DNA of 64,000 bases from Wallemia ichthyophaga EXF-994 (Eukaryota > Basidiomycota > Wallemiomycetes > Wallemiales > Wallemiaceae). Shown here piece after piece: positions 33,651-45,328 of the stretch. The position numbers and the translations under genes were made by a program. The notes below the pieces were generated by a model. That model had not been told where the DNA came from. It saw only the letters and a program-made list of their open reading frames with translations, and made no database searches. Location: NCBI RefSeq assembly GCF_000400465.1, contig NW_008806291.1, positions 1 to 64,000 of the forward strand, written 5' to 3'. Position 1 is the first letter of the stretch. Each line of letters starts with the position of its first letter.

Positions 33651-35419
33651 ATGAAAAAATCTGCCAATTTCACTGAGAAAGTCGAGCACATCCCTCAAGA
33701 AGAAGCTCAACATAATGAATACACCACTGATTACACCAACGATCCTGAAGCTCAGTCTCAGCGCACATCTACAGACGTCAGCTCAAAGAAACGCCGCTGG
33801 TCGCTCTCTACCGGATCCCTGAGATCTGCTGGCGATGGGGATAGTCCTCATATTGTCAGCAATCGCAAACTGGTGTGGAAGGTATGTTATAATAACTGTA
33901 GCCTGTCGAAACTCCCACTCACATTCCCACAGATGGACCTTGCGATTATGCCGTTAGCGTGTGTTTCATTTGCAAAAAATTTGCACCTTACTCACTCACC
34001 TTAGCATCTTGCTCTACCTCATGGCTTATCTCGATAGAGGTAACTTGGGAAACGCGAAAACGTTCCCCGGATTCGAGAGCACCGTCTTCAACGACCAGGA
34101 CGACAAATACGCGCTACTTAGTTCCATGTTTTACATATCTTATTTGGTCTTTCAAGTTCCTCTCACATTGCTCGCCAAGTATATGGCTCGTCCGGATTTA
34201 ATGATCGGGACAGTGGCAATTCTCTGGGGTATTTCATCTACCCTACAATCTACAGAATTCAACTACTCCGGTGCTCTCGCATGTCGCTTTTTCCTCGGCT
34301 TCTCTGAAGCTGGCTTTGGTCCACTAATGCCATTTTACTTCTCTATGTTTTACCTAAAAAATGAGCTAGGTAAGAGAACAACAATTTTCATAGCAGCAGC
34401 ACCGCTAGCTGGTGCATTCAGTGGTATCATTGCTTATGGAATTGAGCACATCGACTATAAGATAGCCAGCTGGAGATTACTTTTCCTCATCATGGGCTTG
34501 CCCTCGATCTTGCTCGGGATTGTCACGCTCTTTGTGATACCATCACGTATCGAGGTCACAAGATGGTTCAACGAGGAGGAGAGAGCGCTGGCACAGGCGC
34601 GCAAGAACTCTGAAATGACGCAAGAGAGAATCGGTTACATCAACTGGCGTCATGTCCTCAGTGGATTCCTCGATTTCCGCACATACATCAACTGCTTCAT
34701 ATACATGTGCATAAATGTAGCCCTCAGTTCTATTAGCAGCTTCCTTCCTCAAATCCTCACGGATTTGGGATACACAGGTGCCGATTCGCAACTTTACTCC
34801 GTCCCGCCATACGTCTGCGCAGGTGGATGGATGGTGAGTACATGGTGCAACGCTTTTACATTGCTCACTCCTTCACTAGATCATTCTCTCTTTCATCTCA
34901 GATAAATATCAGATGCGCGGTCCGGTAATTAGTGTCAACATGCTAATCAGCGGTATAGGATACTCGATTTTGATAGGGACCGATCCATCATCGCTGAATG
35001 CGCGCTATGGTGCCATTTTCCTCTCCGTAATGGGCACATACACAGCCATCCCACTGACGCTGTCGTGGTCAGCATCCAATGCAGGCTCCGAATCCAAGAA
35101 GGCAGTAGCTATCGCTATGTTGAACACTATCGGACACACATTGAGTGTGCTTGGCGGTTACATCTACCCCGATGCAGAAGCGCCAGAGTATACGCGTGGA
35201 TTTGCTATTTGCATGAGTTTCGCTTATGCTGGCTGCATCGCTGCGGCTACTCATAGTACCATTCTTTGGTTCATTAATAAGCGCCGCGATAGGGAGGAGG
35301 ATGTCTCAGAAATCGGAACACCGGATACCTTTACTCATGCGGACAAAGCGGTAAGTGGGGTACTTAGCGTATTCCAAAGCTGATGTGATATCTAGGTTGG
35401 ATTCAGATACACGCTTTAG
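33651..35419 (+). CDS. MFS transporter, allantoate/nicotinate permease family
   Basis: A 12-helix plasma-membrane carrier of the Dal5/Tna1 anion:cation symporter type, importing small organic anions such as allantoate, nicotinate or vitamins. Evidence: a hydrophilic N-terminus, helix 1 with AILLYLMAYLDRGNLGNA (the family signature), FFLGFSEAGFGP, the central loop with WFNEEERALA and the C-terminal GFRYTL. Four introns: 33882-33932, 33959-34004, 34834-34879 and 35351-35395, giving 526 residues. The last intron removes a false stop and adds the typical tail. Substrate is not predictable here. CGG-type repeats upstream suggest a dedicated regulator. Confidence 0.93.
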
Positions 35420-36295
35420 AACGATGTGAGCGTATGTTCTTGGGTCGCGTGTGTACTTTTAGGATTGTATAACATTATAACTGTATAATTGAGGATATGT
35501 ATGTCAATTCAACATGATTATGAGTGTATAAACGCTCGCACTACAAAGAGGTCGATGCGCTTTCATTGGAGAAATGCGTCAGGCTATTCAAGAGATACAG
35601 GCAGCCTTTGCCGTATACGGTAATAGAATTTGCAGCGATCAAATTCCGAATAAGGTGTGCTCGGCTCACCCTGCAAGTGGCCTAGCAGTTAAGAAGAAAA
35701 GTAAAGCCTTTTAATGGCAATTTATAAATACAACAATGTGATTATTTTCATTGACGCTCCAACATTCCAATCATATCATTGTATCCGCTATTCACTCAAT
35801 ATTCACCGACTTGAAATCTACTTTTGCCATCGATTTCATCCCAAATGACTGATTTACGACTTTTTAACAACTTGGAATAAAAGAGCTTTACTGGTAGCTC
35901 TGGCTGAAAAGAGAATGATTTTGGTAGATTTAGATTCTGGTTGAAATCGCTCTGGAGCACCCGGTGGTGCAGTTGGATATTCACAGCCGTATCGGGAATA
36001 GCAGGATCTAGATGATACCCGGTTATCAATTTCTTGGCGGTGACGGGAGCGAGGGAGCCAAGGGGGAATTGGGAAGCGTGATGGATCAGCGGGAATGATT
36101 TTAGAATAAGAGCACAAAATAGCTCCCATTCATCGACTCCTCTAACCCTTCAAGTACATACGCTTATCTCAAAAATTCTCCGGTTCAGGCACCGCCGGGT
36201 ACTGCAGAGCGAGGGTGACCGACACCGAGAAGGTGAAAAAGGCAAGAAACATCCTTTCTGCTTACTATAAGCTAGTCGCCCACTAAAAACTTGGG
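35420..36295. other. Intergenic region between two MFS genes
   Basis: About 880 bp. The minus strand at 35796-36129 holds two overlapping frames of 77 and 91 codons that would need a frameshift or odd intron to join. One contains LHHRVLQSDFNQNLNLPKS. I recognise nothing in them, so I do not call a gene. A decayed small gene is possible. The right half is the promoter of the transporter at 36296. Confidence 0.4.
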
Positions 36296-37876
36296 ATGCA
36301 CAGACAAAATTCATCGACAAGCGCATACTCGGAGGAAGAGATAGACATAGAGAAAATGGGCGGAGAGGGGGAAAATGGGATTAGAAATGAAGAGAAGGAC
36401 CAAGAACAGGAGCAGAAGCAGAATCACTTGGACGAGTATCTTGTCCAATTCACCCAGAATGACCCAACGAATCCGAAAAACTGGAGCAGTGGTCTGAAAT
36501 GGTACACGACGGTGCTAAGTTCGGTGTTCATTTTAAGCAGCACAATAGCGTCGTCGCTGCCGTCGACAACCATAGCGAATATGATAGAGGAGTATGACAC
36601 AACGGAGACAATAGCAATATGCACCATCACCATGTTTTTGCTAGGATATGTATGTGGTCCACTGTTTTGGGCGCCACTGTCGGAGGTATACGGACGCAAG
36701 CCCATCTTTACGCTCACGCTCTTGTTGTATACGCTGTTCAACGTCGGGTGCGCGCTCTCGCCAACCATCACCGGCCTTCTCATCTGCCGTTTGATTGCTG
36801 GCATAGGAGCAAGTTCACCGCTTACGAATAGCGGCGGCGTCCTCACTGACATATGGGAGATGGATGCTATCGCGATACCGATGGCGCTGTTCTCGTGGGT
36901 TGGTGTATTGGTGCCAGTGGATACTGCTAACACACTCGACAGTCTCGTGCCCTTCCTGGGACCGGTACTGGGGCCGATAATTGGCAATTTCATGATCATA
37001 AGCGTGCCGTGGCAGGACATATATTGGCTCATGCTCGCCTTCGGCGGAGTATGCTGGCTGCTGTGTGTGTTTACGCTGAAAGAGACATACGAACCTGCGA
37101 TACTGCACAGACGCGCGGCACAGCTGCGAAAGAAGACAGGCGACTCGGGGTACTACACGGCGCAAGAGAAGACACAGCCAGCGATGCGCACACTGCTCAA
37201 AACCAGCCTCACGAGACCTCTCCTTTTCCTCGTCACAGAGCCACTCGTCATTTTCTCCTCTTTATACGTCGCTGTGATCTACACCATCCTCTATCTCTCC
37301 TTCGAGATTGTGCCTTACGTATTTCGCGGCGTGTTCGAAATGCGGCAGGAGATAGCGGGTCTTATGTTCATCCCTATAGCCATAGGAATGTTCATCAACC
37401 TGGCCATCACCATGGTGGGGGTGGGGGTAATGAGGAGAAGGAGTGCAAACGTAGCAACCAAGAGTCTCCCCGAAGACCGACTGCTACCAGCCATTTACCT
37501 CGGTGGGCCATGTATGGTAGTGTCTCTCTTCTGGCTGGGTTTTACGAGCAGGGCCGATGTGCCGTGGGAGGTACCCGCGGCATCGCTCATCCTATTCGGC
37601 GTGGCTATCGTGAGCATCTTCAACAGCTTCCTCAGCTATCTTGCTGACGTGTATGCGGTGTACGCGGCAAGCGCGCTGGCTAGCAACACTATTGCGCGCA
37701 GCGTCATCGCGAGCGTGTGCCCCCTCTTTGTGAGGCAAATGTTCGACGCGATGGGCATCGATTACGCCTGCTTGCTACTCGCTCTCGTCGCCCTCACCCT
37801 CTGCGCTGTGCCCGTGTGGTTCAGACTGCGTGCCGCGTCGCTGAGGGCGCGCTCGGCGTATGCGCGCAGGGTGTAA
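36296..37876 (+). CDS. MFS drug:H+ antiporter (DHA1), multidrug/polyamine type
   Basis: A 12-helix efflux carrier. A charged cytosolic N-terminus (Glu/Gln-rich) ends in DPTNPKNWSSGLKWY, the family entry motif. Motif A-like LSEVYGRKP follows helix 2, then RLIAGIGASSPLTNSGG (helix 4-5) and, after splicing, the motif C region FSLVPFLGPVLGPIIGNF. A 48-nt intron (36895-36942, donor GTGGGT, CTAAC branch) interrupts that motif; it has no stop, so the unspliced reading looks open but inserts foreign residues. The product is 510 residues. The closest described types export polyamines or azoles and other drugs. Substrate is unproven. Confidence 0.93.
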   Translation: MHRQNSSTSAYSEEEIDIEKMGGEGENGIRNEEKDQEQEQKQNHLDEYLVQFTQNDPTNPKNWSSGLKWYTTVLSSVFILSSTIASSLPSTTIANMIEEYDTTETIAICTITMFLLGYVCGPLFWAPLSEVYGRKPIFTLTLLLYTLFNVGCALSPTITGLLICRLIAGIGASSPLTNSGGVLTDIWEMDAIAIPMALFSWVGVLVPVDTANTLDSLVPFLGPVLGPIIGNFMIISVPWQDIYWLMLAFGGVCWLLCVFTLKETYEPAILHRRAAQLRKKTGDSGYYTAQEKTQPAMRTLLKTSLTRPLLFLVTEPLVIFSSLYVAVIYTILYLSFEIVPYVFRGVFEMRQEIAGLMFIPIAIGMFINLAITMVGVGVMRRRSANVATKSLPEDRLLPAIYLGGPCMVVSLFWLGFTSRADVPWEVPAASLILFGVAIVSIFNSFLSYLADVYAVYAASALASNTIARSVIASVCPLFVRQMFDAMGIDYACLLLALVALTLCAVPVWFRLRAASLRARSAYARRV

Positions 37877-37966
37877 GGATTTATTGGTTCGTTGATTGTA
37901 GTTAATGAGTAATAAGTTATGCATATCATTCCACGTCTATTCAAGGGTTTTGTTATAGCTGAGTTG

Positions 37967-39785
37967 TCAGAATTTCTTCTTCTCTGCCTTCTCGACCGAC
38001 TCACTGGCAGAGAGAGAAGTGGGGAGGGTGTAGCCACGTGCAACACCCGCCCTGCCCGTCTCAAGCTGACTAGGGGCGTCTTGGCCCTCGCGCACCTCTA
38101 GACCCTTCCAGGAGCGTTCGTTGTGGAGGAAAGCGGCAGCGGCCGAGTTGTGCATGACCTGCAATGCGTTTTCCTTGGTTCTGAGTGTGAGTGCGTCTGC
38201 ACCCTCTTCCAGCTGCCTCTGCACCTGTGCAGAAGCATCAGATGAAACTCCGTCGTCGAATCTGCGATGATGGACTAGTCGACCGGAAGAAGCGGAGAAT
38301 GTGGGTGCGTCAGGGTCGTGATGCACAAGGTGATTCTGCTCCTGCTCCGCCTCGCCACTACCGCTCAAATTCCACCTGCTGGATGGATCGAGGAGGGCGG
38401 GGAAATCGAGTACATACTCACCCGTCCACGTACGACCATCGAGTGCCATTTCGAGCTCGAAAGGTGTAACGACGGGAGTGATGAATTCCTTGCTATTAAC
38501 GATACTGCTCTCTTTGCACGCGACGACACACCACGCCTGGATTTCACCAAAATTGCCCAATTTGGCCGGGTTCAACTTGCCTACTGCCACCGTATAAACT
38601 TTCTTGCGATGGGCTTGCAGCTTGGCGCGCAACGCTCGCACGAGTGGGAGGTAGCTGGCGGTCGAGAGTGTCCCCACAGCCAGACCGAATACGTCGCAGT
38701 CGCGCGCTTTAGACGCTTGCGCATACCGCCGCTGTAGCAAGCGGTTCTCACTTCCTGTCGCATCGCTCACGTTGTGAGTGGTTGGGTCATACGCTAGCAC
38801 TGCCACGCCGGCGTGTGTGAGGACGAGATTTGTCAGCTTTAAGGACGCGCCCCCAATGTAGATGAGCAAGGTACGCGGTGGGAGAGGTGCGTCGGTGGGG
38901 AGCGTGGTGGTGCTGACTGGTCGCTGTGCTATGGAGGGGTTGCGGGGGTTTGTGGATGTGCAAGAGTTGCATGAGTTGCTTAATGTGCAGCTATTCTTGG
39001 TATCGCTGCAACCACAATCCTCTCCACGCGCAGCCTCCTCGCCCTTCAAGGCAGACCCATCGGCCTCGTGGTCCTGCATCTTAGACTCGTCGGCGGGGCG
39101 AACGGGTGGGGGAGCGCCGCTATTGAGAGCCGGGTAGACGATGGAAGGTGGGCGGTTATGCAAGTGTACGGTCATGTCCTTTAGTCTGCGATTGAGGCCA
39201 TCGCACACGGCTGGTGCTTTCCACGCGTACGCGGTGTCAGAGACGAGGAGGGCGCGTGAGTGGGTGTTGGTGTACCTCTGCAGGATACTCTGGGCAACTG
39301 CATCGACACACACCCCCACATCCAACCGCCTCTTCCCGAGAACGTAGATTACGGGGAGGCGAGCGCTCGGTTCTAGACAAGCGTGGCCGTAGTGGACGAT
39401 AACATCGGCGTCGACGTGCTGGGCTGCGACTTCATCGACGCAGCAGGCGTTGTAGGTGGTGTCTGCGAGGATGTAGACGCTGTGGGCGGTGCCTGGATTG
39501 AGACGGCGCAACTCGGCCAGTTCCCGCACGAGATCCCGGTACACGCCGACCGAGTGGTGCAACAGCTCGTCGGGGAATTGTAGGGCTATCTGCGGTGTCG
39601 GTGAGGCGGGCACACACCTCCCTGCTCTATCCACTCACCCTGCTGTAGCCGTGTTCAAGTATATCACGCGCTGTACGCTTGATCTCGTACCCGTCGTTGT
39701 CGCCGTTGTCGTCGGAGATGTCGTGCGGAGAAATATCGTTGCGGGCATGTATAATATCCTCGCCGGAGTTGGTGATTGTGGACAT
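37967..39785 (-). CDS. DPH2: Diphthamide biosynthesis protein 2
   Basis: With DPH1 it forms the radical-SAM [4Fe-4S] complex that makes the first step of diphthamide on EF2. Exon 1 (39639-39785) encodes an acidic N-terminus; an intron at 39590-39638 (49 nt) joins it to IALQFPDELLHHSV. Family landmarks follow: ADTTYNACCVDEVAAQH, VHYGHACLEP and the late VACKES cysteine. The product is 589 residues. A Cys/Asn/Ser-rich low-complexity insert (about residues 245-275) and the acidic, Ala-rich C-terminus are lineage extras. It is divergent from RPP30, with 101 bp between start codons. Confidence 0.95.
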
Positions 39786-39886
39786 TAACGGGATAAATTT
39801 ATATTTTATATTTTAATTCGATGTTGGTCGTTGCTGCGAGAGAGTCTTCTCGGTTGATAACCAACGGCGAACGTGGAGAATAGAGA

Positions 39887-40876
39887 ATGTACGCAGATTT
39901 AAATTTGCCAGCGGTGTACACGCATAATGAACCATTGAGGAAGGAGAAGAAGAACAAAGCCAATAAAACGAGTGCAGCGAGTACACCGAGTACACCCACA
40001 GCACCCACAATAGACACCACACAGCTAAAATCGCTTGAATCTCGTACACGTACCCTCATTCACTTGGGTTATTCTGTAGCTGGTTACGATCATTATGTGA
40101 AAAATTTCACCCACTCAAACCACAACAATCCATTCACAAATTCACAGCCGCTATTCCCAGGGCTAGATACGCGTAGCTCACACAATCCACGCACTCTAAT
40201 CCAATTAAGCAGACTTACAGTTGAGTTGGATGAAGCGGGTGATGCAACCAAGCAGTTGGGACAAGGTGCAGTGGGCGTGTTGAACGCGTACGATTTACTC
40301 GCAGTCAAACCCACGGGCCCAATCACATTCAATCACGCCTGTTTGAATATGTGCACTCCTTCTCCATTCGCTGTGCACATAATTCAGCTCGATCTTGCTG
40401 CTCACTCTCGTCTCCCTTTCTTCCTTAAGCGCTCCACTCTCGGTAAGGCTATCGCTGATGGCGCTTTCTTTGAAGTTTGCTATGGTGGTGCACTCGACGG
40501 TGGTGATGATTACGCTAGAAGAAATCTAATCGCAAATGTTAAAGAGTTGCTTAGAGTCACAAGCGGTAAAGGAATCATATTCAGTAGCTGTGTTTCTAAC
40601 GCACTCCATTTACGCTCACCTGGTGATATTATTAACTTGGCTACAGTATTTGGAATGAATCAATCTGTTGCTAAGAAGACACTTACAGATAATCCAAAGA
40701 CGGTTATAAACAATTCAAACTCGCGGCGGCTGTTTAAGGGAATCTTGAGTGATCCAATTATCCATCACCCAAGTAATTCTGCCAAGCGTGCAAGTGATAG
40801 TACAGATATTATAGATAACTCAAATAACACACCCAACACCTCTAAAAACCCACCAAAGAAGAAGAAGCAAGTGTAG
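39887..40876 (+). CDS. RPP30: RNase P/MRP protein subunit RPP30 (Rpp1)
   Basis: The PHP-fold subunit of nuclear RNase P and RNase MRP, for 5' processing of tRNA and for rRNA processing. The start MYADLNLPAV is the family beginning. LIHLGYSVAGYDH, LLAVKPTG, the DLAAHSRLPFFLKRS strand and FFEVCYGGAL, then RNLIANVKELLRVT and GKGIIFSS, follow in order. It is intronless, 329 residues, with a Lys/Ser/Asn-rich tail ending KKKKQV. The insertion of Ala/Ser/Thr-Pro repeats at residues about 28-45 is low complexity. Confidence 0.94.
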   Translation: MYADLNLPAVYTHNEPLRKEKKNKANKTSAASTPSTPTAPTIDTTQLKSLESRTRTLIHLGYSVAGYDHYVKNFTHSNHNNPFTNSQPLFPGLDTRSSHNPRTLIQLSRLTVELDEAGDATKQLGQGAVGVLNAYDLLAVKPTGPITFNHACLNMCTPSPFAVHIIQLDLAAHSRLPFFLKRSTLGKAIADGAFFEVCYGGALDGGDDYARRNLIANVKELLRVTSGKGIIFSSCVSNALHLRSPGDIINLATVFGMNQSVAKKTLTDNPKTVINNSNSRRLFKGILSDPIIHHPSNSAKRASDSTDIIDNSNNTPNTSKNPPKKKKQV

Positions 40877-40920
40877 AAGATACATTACGTCATTACCTCA
40901 TTACGTCATATACAAATTAC

Positions 40921-41257
40921 TCAACCCCCAACATTGTTTGAATTGGATTCAGTGGCTGGCTCAGTTTGAAGTGGATTGATTGACCCTGCGAATGATTCAA
41001 CTTGGGTTGTTTCGTTGTTACTACCATCATTCGCTAATCCAGCAACGCCAAATGATGAATCGGAGTGAGTGGAAGGCGTGGGGGTGTTCTTGATACTCCC
41101 ATCGTCAACGCCTTCAAAACCTGCCTGATTCGATCTGGAGAAAGAGTCGCCGTGTGTGTTTACACCGTAGCCCCCTTCATCTGTGGCTGTGAGGGTGTGT
41201 CAGTCATATGAACACCTACCATTTCAATCACTCACTATCATTACTATAATTACTCAT
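40921..41257 (-). CDS. Small hydrophilic protein of unknown function
   Basis: Two exons with a 49-nt intron (41187-41235, donor GTGAGT, CTGAC branch, acceptor CTCACAG) give 95 residues beginning MSNYSNDTTDEGGYGVNTHG. The protein is rich in Ser, Asn, Gly and Thr, has no Cys, and has no membrane segment. I do not recognise it. Support is the clean splice, an open frame without interruption and the position, divergent from the HP1 gene with 99 bp between starts. It ends 44 bp from the convergent RPP30 stop. It is short enough to be missed by automated callers. Confidence 0.6.
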
Positions 41258-41356
41258 ACTAAATAATCGATAAGATGAATATTTTCACTCTCTTGATAGT
41301 TGTAGTAAATTCTAAAATCAAATCCGAATTGAAACGGTCACCAAATAAAATAAAAA

Positions 41357-42592
41357 ATGGGGCGTAAATCAGCGACCAAGAAGAAGCAAGTGGAGGAAGA
41401 GGAGGAGTATGAGATTGATTCTATTATAGATGCCATGATTGGTGGTGTACGGGGGAGACCTGTAAGTGGTGTACTAGGAGTGATACGCGTGGATATCTTA
41501 TCGAATTCAAATTAGAAAACTCTCAGCTATTTTGTCAGTTGGAAGGTTTGTTATTTTACGCGCGTTTTTTCCCTCTCTCACACTTACCAGGGATACCCAG
41601 AATCTGATAATTGCTGGGTAACGGACGGTGACGCGAACAATGCAAGCGAATTGGTTAAGAAGTTCTGGTATCATAACCCAGACTTATACGTTGATCTCGG
41701 TTTGAAGCCTAACAAGGTGGAGAAGCCACAGTCTCTGATTAATCGCGAGAAAGGCAAGGATATCCAACAGGAGGAGGATTTGAATGACAATAACGAGGAT
41801 CAACAGCACAACCGTACTTTCCTCAATCCTCCTCATTCTCCTGATGAAAGTGACTTGGACAATGGCTTAGACCATGACGTAGACAATCATTCCAATGAGG
41901 ATCATCATCCTGCTATTCCCGCTGATGATGCTGACGATGCTGACGATGCTGACGATGCTGACGATGCTGCCGATGCTGCTCACAGTGATAAAGCTGCTAC
42001 GGTTGATCCTGAGCCTGAATCTGATACTCATTCTCACTCTAAACTCCACTCTCACTCTCAAACTCTCTCTCAGCCTCCCTCTCGCCCTAAAAGAGGCAGA
42101 GGTCGCCCTTCAAAAGCCTCTCTTGGACTAAATCCCACTGAAAAACAAACAAAGTCCAAAAAGTTCAAAATTTCCTCCTATGAGTGGGTTCCCTTGTCTT
42201 TTCTATCACTCCCACTTCTCACAAACTTTCACAGCGATGCTCCACGTTGGGATAACCACCTCGACATCTTGGGCGTCAGTCGCTCAGATGTTCCCGGTGA
42301 AAAAGCCATGTTCAAAGTCCAGTTCGATGATGCGCGTGTCAATGTCTATGGTTTTGAAGAGCTTGTTGAGAGAGCTCCAAAGACAGTGAGCTGGTTAATT
42401 GCAATCTCAAACCCCTCTAACAACCCTCTCAGCTCTGCAGATATCTCTCTATGTACATGGACGTAAGTCCCAAGAAACCATAATCTCACACACTCAAATC
42501 ATCAGTTCGACAAAGCTCAAACAGATAACAGTGAACCGTCTAGACCTCTGAAAAGACACAACCAAGACGGTAAAACGTTTTTTGAAGTTTGA
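41357..42592 (+). CDS. HP1-type chromodomain/chromoshadow protein
   Basis: A heterochromatin protein that should read H3K9 methylation. After splicing, the N-terminal chromodomain is contiguous: YEIDSIIDAMIGG, then LSYFVSWKGYPESDNCW. Exon 2 is only 30 nt (41516-41545) and carries its aromatic core. The hinge is acidic with a DDA repeat and an AT-hook-like KRGRGRPSK. The chromoshadow domain begins RWDNHLDILGV and ends in RAPKTLCRYLSMYM. Five introns: 41462-41515, 41546-41590, 42184-42234, 42386-42432 and 42463-42505; 331 residues. It is most like Swi6/HP1. Presence of this gene together with HEN1 nearby fits RNA-directed heterochromatin. Confidence 0.92.
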
Positions 42593-42729
42593 GTCGTGTC
42601 GGATTACTTGGTAATCTCTTTTCTTTTTTTTTCACTCGCCACTGTCAATCAAAACTCTACCCGCTAGTTGCTTTCTGTACAATTTAATCAATCTCTACCA
42701 TATAAATTTGTAGTTGTTCATTTTAATCT

Positions 42730-45269
42730 TTACAGCTCCTCATGTACGTGTTGTGTGCCTGCTGCGCTCTCCGGTATAGCTGTGCTGGTTGGGTAATCAG
42801 CCACGTCAAATATCGTGCCATGCGCCGTGTCATTGTCTTTATGTGTGTCAACCAGTGGTGAGTGTTGGATGAATTCTTTCTCGGTGCTCTGTTCAACATC
42901 TTGACTGTTGTCGTCGTTTTCGAAGGGTGTGTGTGGCTCTTGATGGTAATGATCGTATGGCTTTTCTTGTGCGTCCTCCTGCTCCTCTATGCGCTCCTCT
43001 TCTTCCTCTTCTTGCTCGCTCACGTACACCTTCCCCACGCTCGCCACGCGCGACTCAAACTGCTGCTCGAGAGCGACGACCTTGCCAAACACCTCTTCAA
43101 ACAATGGCTCTAACACCAAATCGGTTTCTTGGACATCGCTAAGATGATCGACACGCTCGTCAAAGGTTTGCGTGAGATGGTGATAGTGCATCCAATCGCG
43201 ATAAGTGACACCATCCGTCCAAGCGAGTGTGCTACCAACCTCCCTCTGTGCTCGAGTGAGAAATTCACGCGGCGCGCTAATCGCCTCCCCGATCATCTTC
43301 ACTTCCATCTCATCTATTTCTCCCTGCCAACGCACCATACCGTCCAAAACGTTTTGGGCGAGCTGGCGCAGTTTGTTGGTTACTTTCGTACGGACTGTTT
43401 CTATGTTTTGGGTGTGTGTGTGGTGCTTCTCATCTCCTTGGTCACTAATTTCACTCATTTCCCGCTCGTGGTAGTCGACAAAACCATCCATCAGTCGCTG
43501 GAAATCACTCGTGAGCGATTCGACAGCCTTTTCACTGCTTAGTGTGACTGACGACGCCAATTCTGCGCGCTGCGTCGAGAGACGGTGCATGAATTGGACC
43601 GCACTGGCATCGAGAAGACGAGATAGCTCTGTATGTGTGTCATTGAGTGTCGTAAGTGTTTCTTCCAGATGGGGCGTGGGTTGTGGTGCTTCTGGCACCG
43701 CTGTGCCCGTGCCGCTGTTTTCTTTGACTTGTTCTCCCTCTCCCTCTCCTTGCTTCTCCCCCTCATTCTCACCCTCACTTCCGCTCATGCTTGCGAGGAA
43801 ATAGCTTATCTCATCCGCTGTTTCGCCAGTCGCTCCGTATGTGCTGGCTGTCTGGGGTGTGTTAGTGGGCTGCGCAGTGTAATTTGGTGGGAGCGTGGGG
43901 TATGTGAGAGTATAACAAAGTGTGAGACAGTGTGAGACAGTGTAATAAGAGAATGCGGTAGAATTACACGTGTATGATTGTGTGTTTTGTAAATATACGC
44001 AGGTACGAGAAATGGGAAAGTGAAAAATAATGTCAAAAGAGATGAAAGAGTGAGTGTGCAAATGCTGGAATGGTCAAGTGCTAAAGTCGCAAGTGCCATA
44101 GTACTCACTGCATAATCCACAGTGCTGCATAATAAAGCCTTACTCCACTCACACCCCTTACATCCACCACGACCCCACTAAGGACTCACATTAGAGCGCT
44201 GGACCTCGATCCACTCGGCAAGTCGGCTAAGGACAGGATCAAGGAACTTGCCTTTGAGCGAATGGAAGTGTTTGACGGTAATGAGTTTATCGTCGAGACC
44301 AAATTTGACATACTGACCGAGAGCCAAGCGGGAGATGTGTGATGTTATTCTGTGACTAATAGCGAGCCACTCAGCCACTGCGCGCTTCAAGTACTTTGTG
44401 AGGAATGTGCGTATATGCGGATAGTACGTTTTAGTGTACGACCAAGTTGTTGAAAGTGCCCTGATAGCCTGACGCTGAGAGTATGCGTGCACGACACTTA
44501 AGTGGGGGTGCAGAGCAGTGTAGGTGTTTTGAATTTGCTTATGAGATTGGTTGAGAAGAGAAAAGACACGCTGAGTGTGCTTGTGGGTGGAGATTGGGAG
44601 GTAGTACTTGTCGTGATATACCTTCCAATAACGCATTGCAACACCCTGCCATTCATCATAAACAGGTTTAAACCTATTCGCTAGTCTTCTCGATTGAATT
44701 TCGAGTCGTGGGTGGATAGAAGCGTTGTAGAGGTGCGTGGCACTCTTCTTGGATCTGCTGAGATAAGGTTCGAGCTTAACTAGCTGAGTTGTAATCGGAT
44801 TAAGCTTATTTTGAGCTTGTTGAAGGTGAGGGAGGATGACTGGGTGAACGTGGTCGTAGTAGACGGGTTCAAAGTACTCGACGGTAGACTGATGACGCAC
44901 GCAGAGGTCACTTGAGTCGGGAGTAATTGGAGTGTGGCAGAATAAGTGGGCTAGAAAGGTGTAAAGGAGGAAAAAGAGAGTGAAGCGCTTGACGAGACTT
45001 GTAAGCCTGAAAGGGGATCTGCTTCTAGGTACGGGTTCCACAGGCTGTACACGATTAGACTTTGTATCTGTTTTGACTTGGTCGTGGATGTCCTGTGTGG
45101 TGTTAGCCGTGTTAACCGTGCTAGGCAGTTCAACCAGCTCAACCCAACTCACACTAAAGAGAATCTTATCTGGGAGATTCTCCTGCTTCTCCTGCTTTTC
45201 CTGCTTCTTCTCCTTCTTTTCAGACACTGGAACTGCTGGCGTTGGCTTGTTGAGATTATTTCTAGCCAT
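42730..45269 (-). CDS. Basidiomycete HOXA13-like coiled-coil membrane protein
   Basis: Two long frames fit one gene. The upstream part (45269 to 44190) has a basic N-terminus, one membrane helix (FTLFFLLYTFLAHLFC) and amphipathic YxxHVHPxxxPH-like repeats. The downstream part (43851 to 42730) begins TYGATGETADEISYFLASM, has coiled coils, and the stretch LAWTDGVTYRDWMHYHHL, which I recall from basidiomycete proteins labelled HOXA13-like. These are not homeodomain proteins. Phase 0 donor (44189) and acceptor (43852) fit a 338-nt intron, giving 733 residues. That is long for this genome, so small extra exons or two separate genes (the second starting at 43789) remain possible. ALG14 ends 59 bp upstream. 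Confidence 0.6.
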
Positions 45270-45328
45270 GGATGCAATTGAACAAGAAGGAATTGATAAA
45301 ATTTTACTGAAAAATACATGAAAACCAT

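Noticed and set aside
35796-36129. Two overlapping minus-strand frames between the MFS genes
   Set aside because: Joining them needs a frameshift or non-standard intron and no homology was recognised.
40885-40915. Two TTACGTCA (CRE/ATF-like) words
   Set aside because: They lie in a 44-bp gap between two convergent 3' ends, where a promoter role is unlikely.
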